Below are positions 25,901 to 34,037 of a stretch of 64,000 nucleotides of DNA, in pieces; position 1 is the stretch's first letter; each line of letters starts with the position of its first letter. The notes below the pieces were generated by a model, which worked only from the letters and a program-made list of their open reading frames with translations, was not told the origin of the DNA and ran no database searches. This stretch comes from Ixodes scapularis (Eukaryota; Arthropoda; Arachnida; Ixodida; Ixodidae): NCBI RefSeq assembly GCF_016920785.2, contig NW_024609846.1, positions 120,555,473 through 120,619,472 on the forward strand. Direction: 5' to 3'. A program made the position numbers and the translations under genes.

Positions 25901-28900
25901 CAAAAATCCAGTTTTCCCGCTAAATTTAGCGAGCAAAATTGACGTCACATGACTTCATGTCATGTGACCAAAACGCAAATTCAGTTTCCCCACTAAATTT
26001 AGTGGCGAAAATGATGTCATATGACTTGATATCACTTGACCTCAACACCAATTCAGTTTCCCCAATAAATTTAGCAAGAAAATTGACACGTGACCTGCTG
26101 TGGGTCTTTCAATTATGTCTGCAGCTAATAGCTCAATTAGACAGCAACATAGTTGGCTTTGCCTGAATTTTTTTTCTTCTGGGCACAGCCAATGGGCAGA
26201 GTGCGATAATGGTTTGCTATGCTGTTGGACGATTGGACAATGATTGCGCTTGAGCACACCACATTATAATTTGAACACATTTGTGTTAGCCAAAACTGCC
26301 TGGATCACAAACTACAGGGCGATAGTTCTGGGAGCACGACAGAACAGCACATAGAAAACAGAACAGGTATTTTGCAATATTTTTATCCTTAGGCCAGTGT
26401 GCAAGGCTTTTACAATGGGCATACGAACCATTATTGGTTTACACTTCATTATTTCGCTGCAGACACTGGCAATTTAGAGGTCGGTAGATACGTCCGTATT
26501 CTCAATATATTGCCAAATGAATGATAATCACCGGGACCAAGTCAGACACATGCATGACGAAATACCTCGCAGCTAAATCCAATCGTGACACTGTGCGAGT
26601 TCATGAGGTCGTGATTAGCTGGTGCCTGCCCAGGTTTGTCCGTCTTTCCGTTGTGTTGTACGAGCCATTGAACATTTGGTTGTGCAGGTGTACAGCCCAA
26701 CTTGGCCCCAGCGATTTTCACCCAATCGGAGCCACGAAAAAAAAGGAATTCTGCGAAGGGCGCCTTTTCACGGTCCTCGATGAGCTGAAGCAGCTATCCA
26801 GACGTGTGTATGAAACACTACTAAAAAGTGGCTTTGACAGGGTATAGATATGCTGCCACACTGACTGCACAGGTGCATTCAGCTCCAGGGGTATATGCAG
26901 TGAAAGCGGACATGCCTACCGGCTTTAAGTGACAGGTGGCTATTGAAAAACAATTGCCGTAATATACCGAGAGATGCCCCACCCCCATTGTTGGCTTGAT
27001 CTACTATTTCCTTTTAAACAATGAAAGACAGCCCACTCCTAGTAGCCGTAGAGTGCAGATCAATACTAACACCGGCGTAAATGTGGCTAGTTAGCTATGG
27101 CGGCATATAAGCGAACATTGCTGACTGGGAAGTAGTCTTCTTTACTTATTGTCCCTCGCCGCGATAACAAGTTTGGCAGGAAAACATGGTCTAAAACCAG
27201 CTTTCTTACAACTTTTCTTGACTGTACACCGAAAGTTAGCCCACTCCTTAGTTTTGCCCAGTTTGCTTACGCCCCTCGTAAATGTTGGCCTACAATACGG
27301 CCTTTTCCGAGCATCGGCAATGCCAATGCTTAAACGAGCTAACAAGGCGTCACTCTGCCTCAAAAAAGCACCCCGTTGACCAGACAAGGCGGAAAAAAAG
27401 GGAGGGGAGGGGGGGCAACGCACCCAGCTTGACGGTGCCGTTCTCCGTGAGCAGGATGTTGCCAGCCTTGACGTCCCTGTGGATCCTCCCCAGGGAGTGC
27501 AGGTACTCCAGGCCCTGCAGCCCGTCCTTGCAGATGGCCGAGATCTCGTCCTCACGCAGGGGTTTCTTGTGCACTGCGGCGAGCCGTGGGCTCAATGACG
27601 CTCCACGGGCAACCGGGGCGGGGACACTCACCTTCAATGATGTCGGATGCCGACCCCAAACAGTACTCCATGACCAGCTGCGTGAGAAAGACGGGAATAC
27701 AATAGTTTACATCAGGGATTCCTGGGAACCTAGTGGTTCCCCAAATGGGTTCCCAGAGCTTTTGTTTCTCGACCGTCCCTGCCTCTACGTATTTTTCAGT
27801 TCGACCCCTTAAGCGGGGAGTGTTTTTTAGGTGCACATCACACCTTAGAAATTCTTTTGTCACTCAAAAATAAAAAAAGATAATTATTTTCGCACAAAAC
27901 ATTTGAAATGGTTTATTTAATGCGAAGAAAAAACATGTAGCATCTCGTTGCACTAAAGTACAGAGAAAGGAAGATGCTGTTCCCTTTTACACGTTTGACA
28001 TCGTATGGTAGGTCGTGTAGACGAGCATTTCATAAACAAATTTCGGAAAAAAAAAAAACATAATGCCAGGCTTGACTCGTAAGTATATCTGAAGTTTCAC
28101 TGCCACTGAGCATATACTCGTTTCCAAGAAATCGTCCCTTCTTTGCCGAAGCAACGTCGCGATTTCCGCGCCTGTTAAAACTTTTTGACGCGTTTGAGCA
28201 TCCACGATCCAGAACGGGGACAGGAAGACATATTTCCTGACAAAGCAATTATATCCTTTCACCAGCCAGCGAACGCAAATGAACCTAAATGTGTTTCGTA
28301 GTGCCTTTGATAGATGGCAGCACCTCAAACCTCAATAAAAAATCGCCATGCGTTTTACGACATGCTTTCTCCGTTTAAAATATGTGTCGCTCGTCATTTC
28401 AAGGTCAAAATAAAGGCACGTCCAAAGGTGCGCTACCCAGATAAGGGGTTAAGCACTATTTTAGCATGACCGGGCCTCCCATCGATGAGCAACTAGGAGC
28501 CAAACACTCCCCATACATTTATTATTGTTTACAAGACCCGTACGCTTCTGTACTGCTTTAGTTCGTCAATGCTGAGACCAAGAGAGGTGTCTCAGCTGCC
28601 GTCCAAGGCAGATATGAGTTCCACCAAGTCGAAAAGCTGGAGAACCCCAAAGTACTTTTACCCATGTCTCCTTTCTTTGTTGGGCTCGCTGCCCCACCCA
28701 AAACCAGACAACTCCGTACCAAATGCTTTTGCTTATGCTGTGTCAAGGTTCCACCTGCCGTAATACCAAACCAATGAGCTGCTAGTGCAAGGTTAGCATA
28801 GTGAGGGGTGCGAACCATCCAATTGACGAGGTGTGCAATTCAGACACAAAGCGTTATTAATGCCCAAGAGCCATTGTGCAAGAACACAACCAACCACATT

Positions 28901-31900
28901 TCAAGGTCGCTGAATGTAATCAGGGTACTACACACCGCAGGGGCTCTCCAGCAGCATATTTGCACTTATGCAATCCCAAGAAATCTTTGTCCCGAATTAC
29001 AACAAAAGTAAGTGACAAAAGCGGGTTTGTCACTTATGTGATGGACCTGCTTCCACTTCCACCACAAGCATTGGTGGAAACGGGTTTGAAAGTTTATGTG
29101 CTAGAGATCGCCAATAACTTCCACGGCGTTGCAAGGTAATCGATGAGCACAATATTTGCCAACTGCCGAAGAAATTCTTTTTGTTTGGCCCTCACCCCCC
29201 ATTTTTATCAACTTTTTCTCGGAGCTATCAAAAAGCTACGCCCACCGCGTCAAATGCCAAATAAACGGTCGATGCAAACGAAATTACATCTTTCGCACAC
29301 AATACAGAACTTGGCTCTGTTACCGAGTCGGAGCCACAAAGTCTCCATCTCACTCGTATGAACAAAATGTACAACACGCTGAAGAGTTGTGTTACCACGT
29401 TGTGACACCCAGCCTCCCCCGTACAGTTCAGTACCGGCAACATAATTTCTCGGCAGCCTCAGCCTGTCTGTATGGCCTCTTCAAAACTCTGCCACAACTC
29501 GGCAACAACCAAAGACCGCGGGAAGCGAGAGGTCCGGCGAGGTGCTCCCCTTTCCAAACAAGCGGGCCCCCACTCACCCAGGCAGTGTGCTCCTTAAGGT
29601 AACAGCCCTTGTAGTCTATAGTGTTCTTGTGCTTCAACTGACGCAGGAACTTCACTTCTTTGACGATGTCTTGCCATTTCTGGGGGGAGGAGAGAGGCAA
29701 GTTGGTCACACTCCATGCACCGACAGGGCCGCACGACGAGCCTCACCTCTGTTGACTGCTTGCCCGTAAAGGACATTTTCTTTATGGCCACAACTTCTTT
29801 GGACGTGAGGTTACGGGCCTGCAGACAGACAATGCTACGGTTAACGGACCGCAACAACAAGACTAGGCTGCAGAAAGCACACTGCAGCAAGAACTGGGTA
29901 ACTATGTACAATCAAATTTGACAACAAAAAAAGGCATCTAATTTGGAGCACACGTCGAGACGGCTGACAACGAACCACTTTGCTTTCCATTTTTTTAGCT
30001 CTCCTCTGGTTTGCAATTAAGCTTGCACAAACTTGTGCCTTCGACAGTTTTTTTTTTGAATGAGGCAAGAGAAAGGGATTTAACAAAGCATTTACAAAGT
30101 TTAGGATACAAATTATTCATACCATGGCTATACTTTATTTGAAGCAGTGTGGGGAGCCAATCGCCCTATGATAGATAACCCCGACAAATGTCCCTAGCAT
30201 AATTATTCATTTTTCTTCTACGGTTTCGGCATACTACCTCTTTTTATAGAATCCTCTATTTTATGCAACACCGATTCTCCGGCAGACTCTTCATGCTTTT
30301 GATGAACACGAATAAGAATAAGCAGAATGTGCAAAAAATGTTGGTCTCCACCTTCACAGAAGCTCAGTTACCAAATGTATAATTTGCTAAACAATGCAAT
30401 ATCCTGTAAAAAAACAAAAAAGTCACATTTTTGTTTGGTGTTTTTCTCCTTGACTCCGAAACCAAACTCAATGGGAAGAAACAGAAATAAAATTGCAAGC
30501 TGCTACACAGAATGCAAAAACGACGACCACACCGGTGCAAATGCAAACTTTCCATTTCTTTGTAAGCTTCGTAACTGGCCAGTGTGCACAATCCAAATCT
30601 AGCAGCAACTTACTAAGAAAATGCCCACAATAATCATCTCGCAATCTCAAGTGGGCGCCTCCACAGTATTTCCGGGCATGTAGCAAAATCTCACAAAAGG
30701 TTTGACCCGAGAGGAGGACAGAGTACACCGAAATGTTGGCTCCTGCCCGTCCCGCTTCCCCAGTCTCGACTTTATCTATGCAACAGACCCCCTCCGAAAT
30801 TCACTCTGGCCTCCTTGAACACTACCGTCATCTGAGGCACGGCATCCGTGCTGCACTAATAGTGGCCCTTTGGCGACTGACGATGCAAGAAGTTAGTAGA
30901 TGTTCGAGAAACGATTAGGCAGGTGATGCGAGGTCTGCACATTCGAGACACCATACTACGTTTCACTTTGCCGCGGCCGACGCTAGGATTCGATGAAGTC
31001 AATTAGCCGGTGCCAAAAGTGCATTGTCACAGTGCTCGTTGTCTTTGTGTATCTGCTGCCACCAGCTTTTTCTGCGCGCCACTGGTCTGGCCAGGGGCAA
31101 CAAACGCACTAAGACGATGCACTGTTGGCGCAGATGGCCGGCTACACCAAATCATAGTGACGGTTGTGATCGGACCTAGCGTGCAAAGGAGTATGGTATA
31201 CACAAATTTAATAATACGAGGGCTGCTCATGCATTCGTTTCGACCTTGGGTTCCATTAAGCTGTTGGTGGCACGCAACAAGCTTCAGAGGTGAGCGCTCC
31301 CCCCGAACCGGTTGCATTTTTGTCGCTGTCGAAACTGAGAACGACAGAGAAGCACGTGCTCCGTGAAGAACAGATTCTCGTCTCTGTCGTTGACTCGCGA
31401 AGGCGACCGTGCCTCCCACACTGACGTTCTTATCACTGCCATTAGTACGGTGAGAGGTAAAACTTCCATCTTGGCCACCAGATGGCACTAAACTTTGGAG
31501 GAGGTTCGGGTGTCTCGAAACCGGCGCCACTCCTGGCGTGGAGGCACGTATTAACCAACGTCAAGAAGTCAATATAATGCAACAAGGCCACATTAGATGC
31601 TGCCGCTTTGCAGTGCGTGGATGTAGTTCACGAGAAAAAAAGCGGCATTTTTGGGGGTAATTTGATAAACATTGACCCAAGATGACGACGAGCCCGGCCG
31701 AAAGATTGACCCGACGTTGTGGGTGTCTCCACCCAGGACGTGACGCTGGCATGGAGGCACCCTGAAGAGAGAGCCCGTCACGGGACAACGCGGAAATGAA
31801 AAGCCTTCACCGAACGGAGAGAGAGGAAAAAGGGAGGAGCACTCACGTAGTAGACGGCCCCGAAGCTTCCATGGCCGATCTCTCGGAGGTCGACGAAGAT

Positions 31901-31978
31901 CTTTTCGGGGTCCTCGCGGTCAAAGAGCTCGGCCAGCTCGGGGTCCTTGAGGTTCCCCAGCCGCGTGAAGGACGGCAT
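1817..31978 (-). CDS. Tao: TAO-family serine/threonine kinase, 13 exons, 3' end beyond window
   Basis: Thirteen exons on the minus strand join in frame to 827 codons, each junction having a GT donor and AG acceptor. The product has an STE20-type kinase domain (about residues 28-280) with the ATP-site lysine K57, the HRD aspartate D151, the DFG aspartate D169 and an activation-loop serine S181, numbered as I recall them in vertebrate TAOKs. A Gly/Ser/Asn-rich linker follows (about 336-420), then long charged coiled coils (about 440-827). Established for the family: TAO kinases are cytoplasmic, act upstream of p38 MAP kinase, phosphorylate Hippo/MST kinases and regulate microtubules through MARK/Par-1. 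The C-terminal end of the family, several dozen residues, is missing because the sequence stops at a donor beside 1816. An additional linker exon could have been overlooked, since exons 9-12 all begin and end in phase 0. Identification is secure; exact exon ends rest on splice consensus and frame. Confidence 0.95.
3213..3372. repeat. Diverged tandem duplication, unit about 90 bp
   Basis: Two adjacent units share GTAAACRRAAGTACACAAG and GGAGGCGG, offset by 90 bp (3213 and 3303). Confidence 0.5.
3462..3488. repeat. Poly(A) tract
   Basis: A run of about 27 A in the Tao intron before exon 13. Confidence 0.8.
3979..4085. repeat. 107-nt pure homopyrimidine tract, (TCC)n and C-run
   Basis: No purine occurs from 3979 to 4085; the tract moves from CCT/TTCC units to (TCC)n and ends in about 17 C. 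Long homopyrimidine mirror-like tracts can form triplex DNA. Apparent poly-Pro, poly-Ser and poly-Gly ORFs here are artefacts. Confidence 0.9.
5541..6260 (-). mobile_element. Pogo-like element, 720 bp, TA target site
   Basis: Perfect inverted ends CCGTATTTTCCGGTGTATAA flanked by TA on both sides (5539-5540, 6261-6262). Sub-terminal GTATAAGACGCACC is repeated inside both ends. It keeps only the N-terminal part of a transposase, so it cannot move by itself. Confidence 0.85.
5655..5813 (-). pseudogene. Pogo/Tigger-type transposase, N-terminal DNA-binding fragment
   Basis: Starts at ATG 5813. The product (MPPQSRKSYTAKFKLSAVEY, then HGNRAAGRRFDVTEKMIRTW) resembles the helix-turn-helix (Brinker/POGK-like) domain of pogo-family transposases. 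The coding homology ends at about residue 53 (KLQAMK), where the element terminus begins. The DDE catalytic part is entirely absent. Confidence 0.75.
6941..7305. mobile_element. hAT MITE, 365 bp
   Basis: Ends CAGGGGTTGGCAACC and GGTTGCCGAACTCTG are inverted copies. They are flanked by an 8-bp duplication, CTTTAGAG (6933-6940) and CTTTAAAG (7306-7313), one mismatch. No coding capacity. Confidence 0.85.
7525..8421 (-). CDS. Tao: Tao exon 12 (residues 468-766, long coiled coil)
   Basis: The largest exon, 299 codons in phase 0, CAG acceptor and GTGAGT donor. Almost entirely Glu/Lys/Gln/Arg heptad sequence with the TAO-conserved stretches LEQDLLREELNKRQ, QQPKSLKHKELQIRKQF and KIQTRQYKA. GC-rich coding bias opens long antisense frames that are not genes. 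Confidence 0.97.
8501..8809. mobile_element. hAT MITE, 309 bp
   Basis: Ends CAGTGGTTCTCAA and TTGAGAACCACTG are perfect inverted copies. The flanks are CTCTAGCT (8493-8500) and GTCTAGCT (8810-8817), an 8-bp duplication with one mismatch. It sits in the intron between Tao exons 11 and 12, about 80 bp from exon 12. Confidence 0.87.
9004..9137. repeat. Tandem duplication, unit about 66 bp
   Basis: Two near-identical copies of a unit containing CCAACTCGCTATATCAAAC, an A-run and GAAGCAAAACACATGTTCC. They differ mainly in A-run length. Confidence 0.8.
9403..9582 (-). CDS. Tao: Tao exon 11 (residues 408-467)
   Basis: 60 codons, phase 0. It contains NFATIRTTSIVTRQMKEHE and MSGYKRMRRQHQKAL, the strongly conserved start of the TAO coiled-coil region. 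Acceptor CAG, donor GTGAGC. Confidence 0.95.
11813..12516. mobile_element. TTAA-site non-autonomous element (TTAA-1)
   Basis: TTAA (11809-11812) is followed by AAGGACACTGACA; TTAA (12517-12520) is preceded by the inverted TGTTAGTGGCCTT. TTAA duplication is the piggyBac hallmark. No transposase. A smaller TA-site MITE is nested at 11866-12044. Confidence 0.7.
11866..12044. mobile_element. Pogo-like MITE, copy 1
   Basis: Ends CCGTAGAATACCG and TGGTATTTTACGG are inverted, flanked by TA (11864-11865 and 12045-12046). Sub-terminal CGCCCA/TGGGCG motifs are shared with copies at 33.1 and 34.0 kb. Nested in TTAA-1. Confidence 0.75.
12546..13777. mobile_element. TTAA-site foldback element (TTAA-2), split by an insertion
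   Basis: Long inverted arms: 12546-12600 plus 13240-13400 pair with about 13530-13777. Shared blocks include CGTGCTGAAATTTA, CTGAGTTATCAATAA and TTGTTAGCATAAA. The flanks are TTAA (12542) and TTAT (13778), consistent with a decayed TTAA duplication. The left arm is interrupted by the TA-site element at 12602-13237. Confidence 0.7.
12602..13237. mobile_element. Pogo-like element nested in TTAA-2
   Basis: Ends CCGTATTTATATTGAATGCC and the inverted TTACTCGCATAAGGAACGCA block pair, flanked by TA (12600-12601, 13238-13239). Joining the flanks restores the sequence of the opposite arm of the host foldback, which confirms the insertion. No transposase recognised. Confidence 0.7.
14314..14529 (-). 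CDS. Tao: Tao exon 10 (residues 336-407, low-complexity linker)
   Basis: 72 codons in phase 0. The product opens with EDDQ and a run of Gly/Asn repeats, then Ser/Gln-rich sequence and SSLPPASEMDS, matching the position and composition of the Ser-rich linker of vertebrate TAOKs rather than a fold. Acceptor CAG, donor GTGAGT. Conservation is lower here, so the 5' end is a little less certain than in other exons. Confidence 0.88.
15953..16126 (-). CDS. Tao: Tao exon 9 (residues 278-335)
   Basis: 58 codons, phase 0 both ends. It encodes the helix after the kinase domain, including VILDLIQRTKAAVRELDNL followed by YRKMKKILM, which is highly conserved in TAO kinases, then an acidic tail rich in Glu and Asp. 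GTGAGG donor. Confidence 0.95.
16898..16979 (-). CDS. Tao: Tao exon 8 (residues 251-277)
   Basis: 82 bp completing the kinase domain (FRHFVNSCLQKNPVDRPTA, including the conserved RPT arginine). CAG acceptor, GTGCGT donor. The intron before it is 5247 bp and holds the 17.9-20.8 kb nested TTAA element. Confidence 0.95.
18566..19595 (-). mobile_element. piggyBac-type element, 1030 bp, internally deleted
   Basis: Perfect 13-bp inverted ends CCCCTTGCCTACT flanked by TTAA on both sides (18562-18565, 19596-19599). It carries only the first part of a transposase gene. Confidence 0.9.
18727..19395 (-). pseudogene. piggyBac transposase, N-terminal 222 residues
   Basis: A 222-codon frame begins inside the right terminus. 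The acidic Ser/Asp/Glu-rich N-terminus (residues 25-75) leads into WCPF-like and FWPCVS blocks and ends in DTTPDEIKAYFALCIIM, the region that opens the piggyBac DDE domain (DDE_Tnp_1_7). The catalytic aspartates further on are missing because the element was deleted internally. Whether the truncated protein is made is unknown. Confidence 0.8.
20759..22226. other. Tao intron sequence without recognised gene
   Basis: Starts with a C-run and CCTT repeats (about 20761-20790). The rest is AT-rich, with a short C-run at about 21611. A palindromic word with TCGGATAAATCC occurs near 21953. I see no coding or element boundaries. Confidence 0.5.
22227..22320 (-). CDS. Tao: Tao exon 7 (residues 219-250)
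   Basis: 94 bp encoding ERKPPYF and MSALYHIAQNDSP of the kinase C-lobe. It has no long ORF of its own and was found by searching the gap in the homology. The acceptor is CAG followed by GTGAGC, so the exon begins with a donor-like string; splitting codons 219 (Gly) and 250 (Trp) gives an uninterrupted join on both sides. Confidence 0.93.
24393..24500 (+). repeat. tRNA-headed SINE-like sequence
   Basis: Perfect Pol III box A (TGGCCAAGTGG, 24402-24412) and box B (GGTTCGATTCC, 24445-24455) with tRNA-like spacing. The acceptor stem does not pair and the T stem has a mismatch, so this is a tRNA-derived element rather than a functional tRNA gene. Confidence 0.6.
24507..24519. promoter_or_regulatory. 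Heat-shock-element-like motif
   Basis: TTCGAGAACATTC fits three alternating nTTCn/nGAAn units exactly. A second partial site (GAATGTTC) lies at about 24537. It sits directly downstream of the SINE-like head. Confidence 0.4.
25047..25199 (-). CDS. Tao: Tao exon 6 (residues 168-218, activation segment)
   Basis: 153 bp, CAG acceptor and GTGAGT donor. It encodes DFG (D169), the TAO-specific GSAS stretch, PANSFVGTPYWMAPE with S181 (the activating phosphosite position known in vertebrate TAOKs) and the DVWSLGITCIEL helix. Confidence 0.96.
25343..25590. repeat. Foldback of two SINE/LINE-tail copies
   Basis: About 110-bp arms (25343-25455 and 25478-25590) are inverted copies: CAAACACAAATTTCCAAAC pairs with GTTTGGAGATTTGTGTTTG. 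The spacer carries GGTATCGAACC, a box-B-like word. It lies just downstream (in minus orientation) of Tao exon 6... within the exon 5-6 intron. Confidence 0.65.
25660..26098. repeat. Seven-unit degenerate tandem repeat (57-73 bp units)
   Basis: Each unit has CAGTTTCCCCGCTAAATTTA followed by AGCGGGAAAAT (a palindrome) and then TGACGTCACRTGAC-type words. Units begin near 25661, 25729, 25789, 25852, 25910, 25983 and 26054. A single related unit occurs near 395. Confidence 0.75.
26100..27423. other. Tao intron sequence without recognised gene
   Basis: Apart from short open frames with no recognisable domains, I see nothing in this stretch. Confidence 0.4.
27424..27573 (-). CDS. Tao: Tao exon 5 (residues 118-167, catalytic loop)
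   Basis: 150 bp with split codons at both ends (V118 and A168). It contains HRDVKAGN with the catalytic aspartate D151 and the STE20-type lysine two residues on. Donor is GTGCGT. An intron of 2224 bp follows. Confidence 0.95.
27632..27677 (-). CDS. Tao: Tao exon 4 (residues 103-117 plus one base)
   Basis: A 46-bp micro-exon encoding the kinase hinge (LVMEYCLGSASD). It is too short to stand out as an ORF but is fixed by the CAG acceptor, the GTGAGT donor and the exact frame it restores with its neighbours. The following intron is only 58 bp. Confidence 0.94.
29578..29679 (-). CDS. Tao: Tao exon 3 (residues 69-102)
   Basis: 34 codons, phase 0 both ends, CAG acceptor and GTGAGT donor. It encodes the alpha-C helix region with the conserved Glu of KEVKFL and the YKGCYLKEHTAW segment. 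A 1900-bp intron follows. Confidence 0.95.
29747..29818 (-). CDS. Tao: Tao exon 2 (residues 45-68)
   Basis: 24 codons between a CAG acceptor and a GTGAGG donor, phase 0 on both sides. It carries the VAIKK motif with the ATP-anchoring lysine K57 and the FTGKQSTE segment typical of TAO kinases. The preceding intron is 2028 bp and the following one is only 67 bp. Confidence 0.95.
31847..31978 (-). CDS. Tao: Tao coding exon 1 (residues 1-44)
   Basis: Starts at the ATG at 31978, whose product begins MPSFTRLGNLKDPE, matching the conserved TAO N-terminus; this decides the start over upstream in-frame codons. It ends in the glycine-rich loop (GHGSFGAVYY) at a GTGAGT donor, phase 0. The exon continues 5' as leader to about 32091. 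Confidence 0.95.
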
Positions 31979-32091
31979 CTCGCCGACGCTGTGCCCCCCG
32001 GCGGGGACCTGCCCCGCTACCTCGGGGGCTGGCGAGACACTAGCGGCCCCCTCTCCCGGCTCCCTGAGGGAACCCCCATGCGCCTGGCGCA
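31979..32091 (-). promoter_or_regulatory. Tao 5' leader with spliced upstream boundary
   Basis: Directly 5' of the Tao ATG is GC-rich sequence ending at a good acceptor: a pyrimidine-rich tract followed by CAG at 32092-32094. This suggests the leader is spliced to an upstream non-coding exon. The reading frame stays open through the leader, so an N-terminal extension cannot be excluded, but conservation begins only at MPSF. Confidence 0.6.
32017..32079 (-). promoter_or_regulatory. Upstream ORF (20 codons) in the Tao leader
   Basis: An ATG at 32079 lies in the leader, out of frame with Tao, and stops with TAG at 32019-32017, 38 bases before the Tao ATG. Context around the uORF start is CGCATGG, with G at +4. 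Such uORFs commonly damp translation; that effect here is inferred. Confidence 0.5.
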
Positions 32092-32151
32092 CTGCACGGG
32101 TCACGAGGGAAAGGAAGGGCGTCTCGTAAGATGCTCTGCCACAAGGGTTAA

Positions 32152-32824
32152 AGGGGCACTGACACATCAAAATAATTTTTTTTTATTACCCGAAACGATT
32201 GAAAACGATTCCGGGACATTACCCTCAAAATTTGAAACTTGGGAATTCAGTATTTGTGAAGTAAATAACCATTTCCAAATTCCGAATTCGAAGTTCCCGC
32301 ATGATCCGCGCCGGTGCGTCGACGTCAAATATTGCGGAGTCCTGAGAGTCCACTTTCTTTCACGAATCCGTCCTGTTGCCATTGCGACCGAAAGTGAGGA
32401 GGAAAGGAGCGAGTGCCGGCGCACCAAAAAAAGGAACGGTTTTGAGTGGTGTCGCCTGTTTTCCGAGGGAGGATACAAATCCAGGAGGCGGCACCACAAC
32501 AGACTCCATTTTTGGTATTGCAAAAAGAAGGGCTGTAGTGCGTTTGCAATTGCATTAAAAAACATGTTTTACGATTGCCGTTATTAAATGTTGTAGAAAT
32601 GTCGCCTACAAAGCTTCTAAATTTCATGATTCTTGACGTCACAAATCAAAAGAAGCGAGAAGGTGAAAAGCGGGAGAGGAGGACAACAAAAATAAAAAGG
32701 GACGCGCGCGCGCAAAAAAATTATTTTTCGCGATGCATTTTTTTTTTTTGCATGACTATGACTACAACGTACATCGTTTTAGACAATAAAAAAAAAAAAC
32801 GACCCTTGGGGTGTCAGTTCTCCT
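32152..32824. mobile_element. TTAA-site non-autonomous element (TTAA-4)
   Basis: TTAA (32148-32151) is followed by AGGGGCACTGACACA; TTAA (32825-32828) is preceded by the inverted GGTGTCAGTTCTCCT. T-rich and A-rich sub-terminal tracts mirror each other. It lies about 60 bp upstream of the Tao leader acceptor. Confidence 0.72.
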
Positions 32825-33114
32825 TTAAAGGGGAGAGAGGGGCACAGAAAATCATAGGCACTGACATTGGTGGTCCCAAAACAATAAAAGAAAAGACAGA
32901 AAAAAAAATCAGATTATACGGCATGCAAGCATGTCTGCTCCTTGCACACCTTGTGCGTTTATTTACTTGCCAAATGCGCCCACATACTATTTTTGCTTCC
33001 CCTACCGACCTGAATTAATGACATCGCACACTCTACGTTGCCCTTTGATTGGCGTACCCCTCCTTAAATTTCGGTGCACCGAAGACGCATTTTGGAACAC
33101 TTGCTCACCATATA

Positions 33115-33289
33115 CCGCAAAATATCGGGCAAGCACCCACTCAAAATTTTTAGATAATCGCGAAAAAATGGGACATGGGCACTTGTCCGGTCATAAATTT
33201 TACATATAAATGTAGCGTATTTTCGCAGATCTTACGAATTTGGGAATGGGCGCTTAGTGTGGGATGGGCAGATGCTCGGTATTCTACGG
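33115..33289. mobile_element. Pogo-like MITE, copy 2
   Basis: Ends CCGCAAAATATCGGGCA and the inverted TGCTCGGTATTCTACGG, flanked by TA (33113-33114, 33290-33291). Same family as 11866-12044, opposite orientation. Confidence 0.72.
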
Positions 33290-33464
33290 TAGGTTAGACG
33301 CTTGTTTTGCCGCAATGTCTTAAAAGTTACGCTACTGCGTGTTAACTTTAGCTTATACTGCACAAGATGCTGGTGTTTTTTTAACGACATAAAGCTAAAA
33401 AGAACCAGACACCAATCTTGCTAGTGATGCTATTTATTTCTTTTTTGAGTTTATTAAAGACTCG

Positions 33465-33775
33465 CTAGCAAGCAGGGCACCTAGGACAACATAAGTCTGC
33501 ATCTATGCTCTTCCCTTTTAAAGTGGTCCAAGTGCATGGATGATGGCAGACCCCTTCCTCTACACTTATTGTATAAACTCTATTTTCTCCCAGAGCCTGG
33601 AAAAGAGCCCACACGGGGTAATTCACGGTGCCCATAGTACGGTCATGCAAAGAGTTACCAGCCTTCCTGCCCCTGGGTTTGTTTCCTTGATTAAACTTGT
33701 TGATGAGTCGGTAAGCATCAGGTCTAATCAATTCCCTGTTCACTACCATCTTCCACAAAACTGCTGTCTGGGTTC
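33465..33775 (-). CDS. Unrecognised coding-like segment ending in a poly(A) signal
   Basis: An open stretch of about 100 codons on the minus strand that ends at TAG (33465-33467) with a Cys-rich C-terminus (CCPRCPAC). AATAAA-type signals and an A-rich stretch follow at about 33435-33460. The composition looks protein-like and could be a last exon or a retrocopy. A possible CAG acceptor precedes it, but without a clear pyrimidine tract. I recognise no family and found no upstream exons, so a transposon fragment is equally possible. Confidence 0.3.
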
Positions 33776-34037
33776 TGCAACTTAGCTAAGCAGAGCTTCC
33801 AAAATATGAAAAGGTCACCTTCGAAAAGGGCCTATGCGCTTTTTGCATTGCTGCACCTGTCACATTTCCAGTCTTGTGACTTGCATGTCACCAAACAAAG
33901 ATAACTGAATACAACACTGCAGGTCGAAAGGTGCTTGATAAGATTAGCTGATTACCAGACGCCAAAAATAAACAAACGATTACTATTTTGTCAAGTCGAA
34001 GAACTATATCAGAGCTCGGCGTTCTATTTACATTATA

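Noticed and set aside
27805..28452. Second piggyBac element ending in CCCCTTATCTGGG at TTAA (28449)
   Set aside because: No matching inverted end at the left TTAA (27809), and no recognisable transposase.
31796..32587. 263-codon plus-strand frame
   Set aside because: It covers Tao exon 1 antisense and runs into a TTAA element; no domain is visible.
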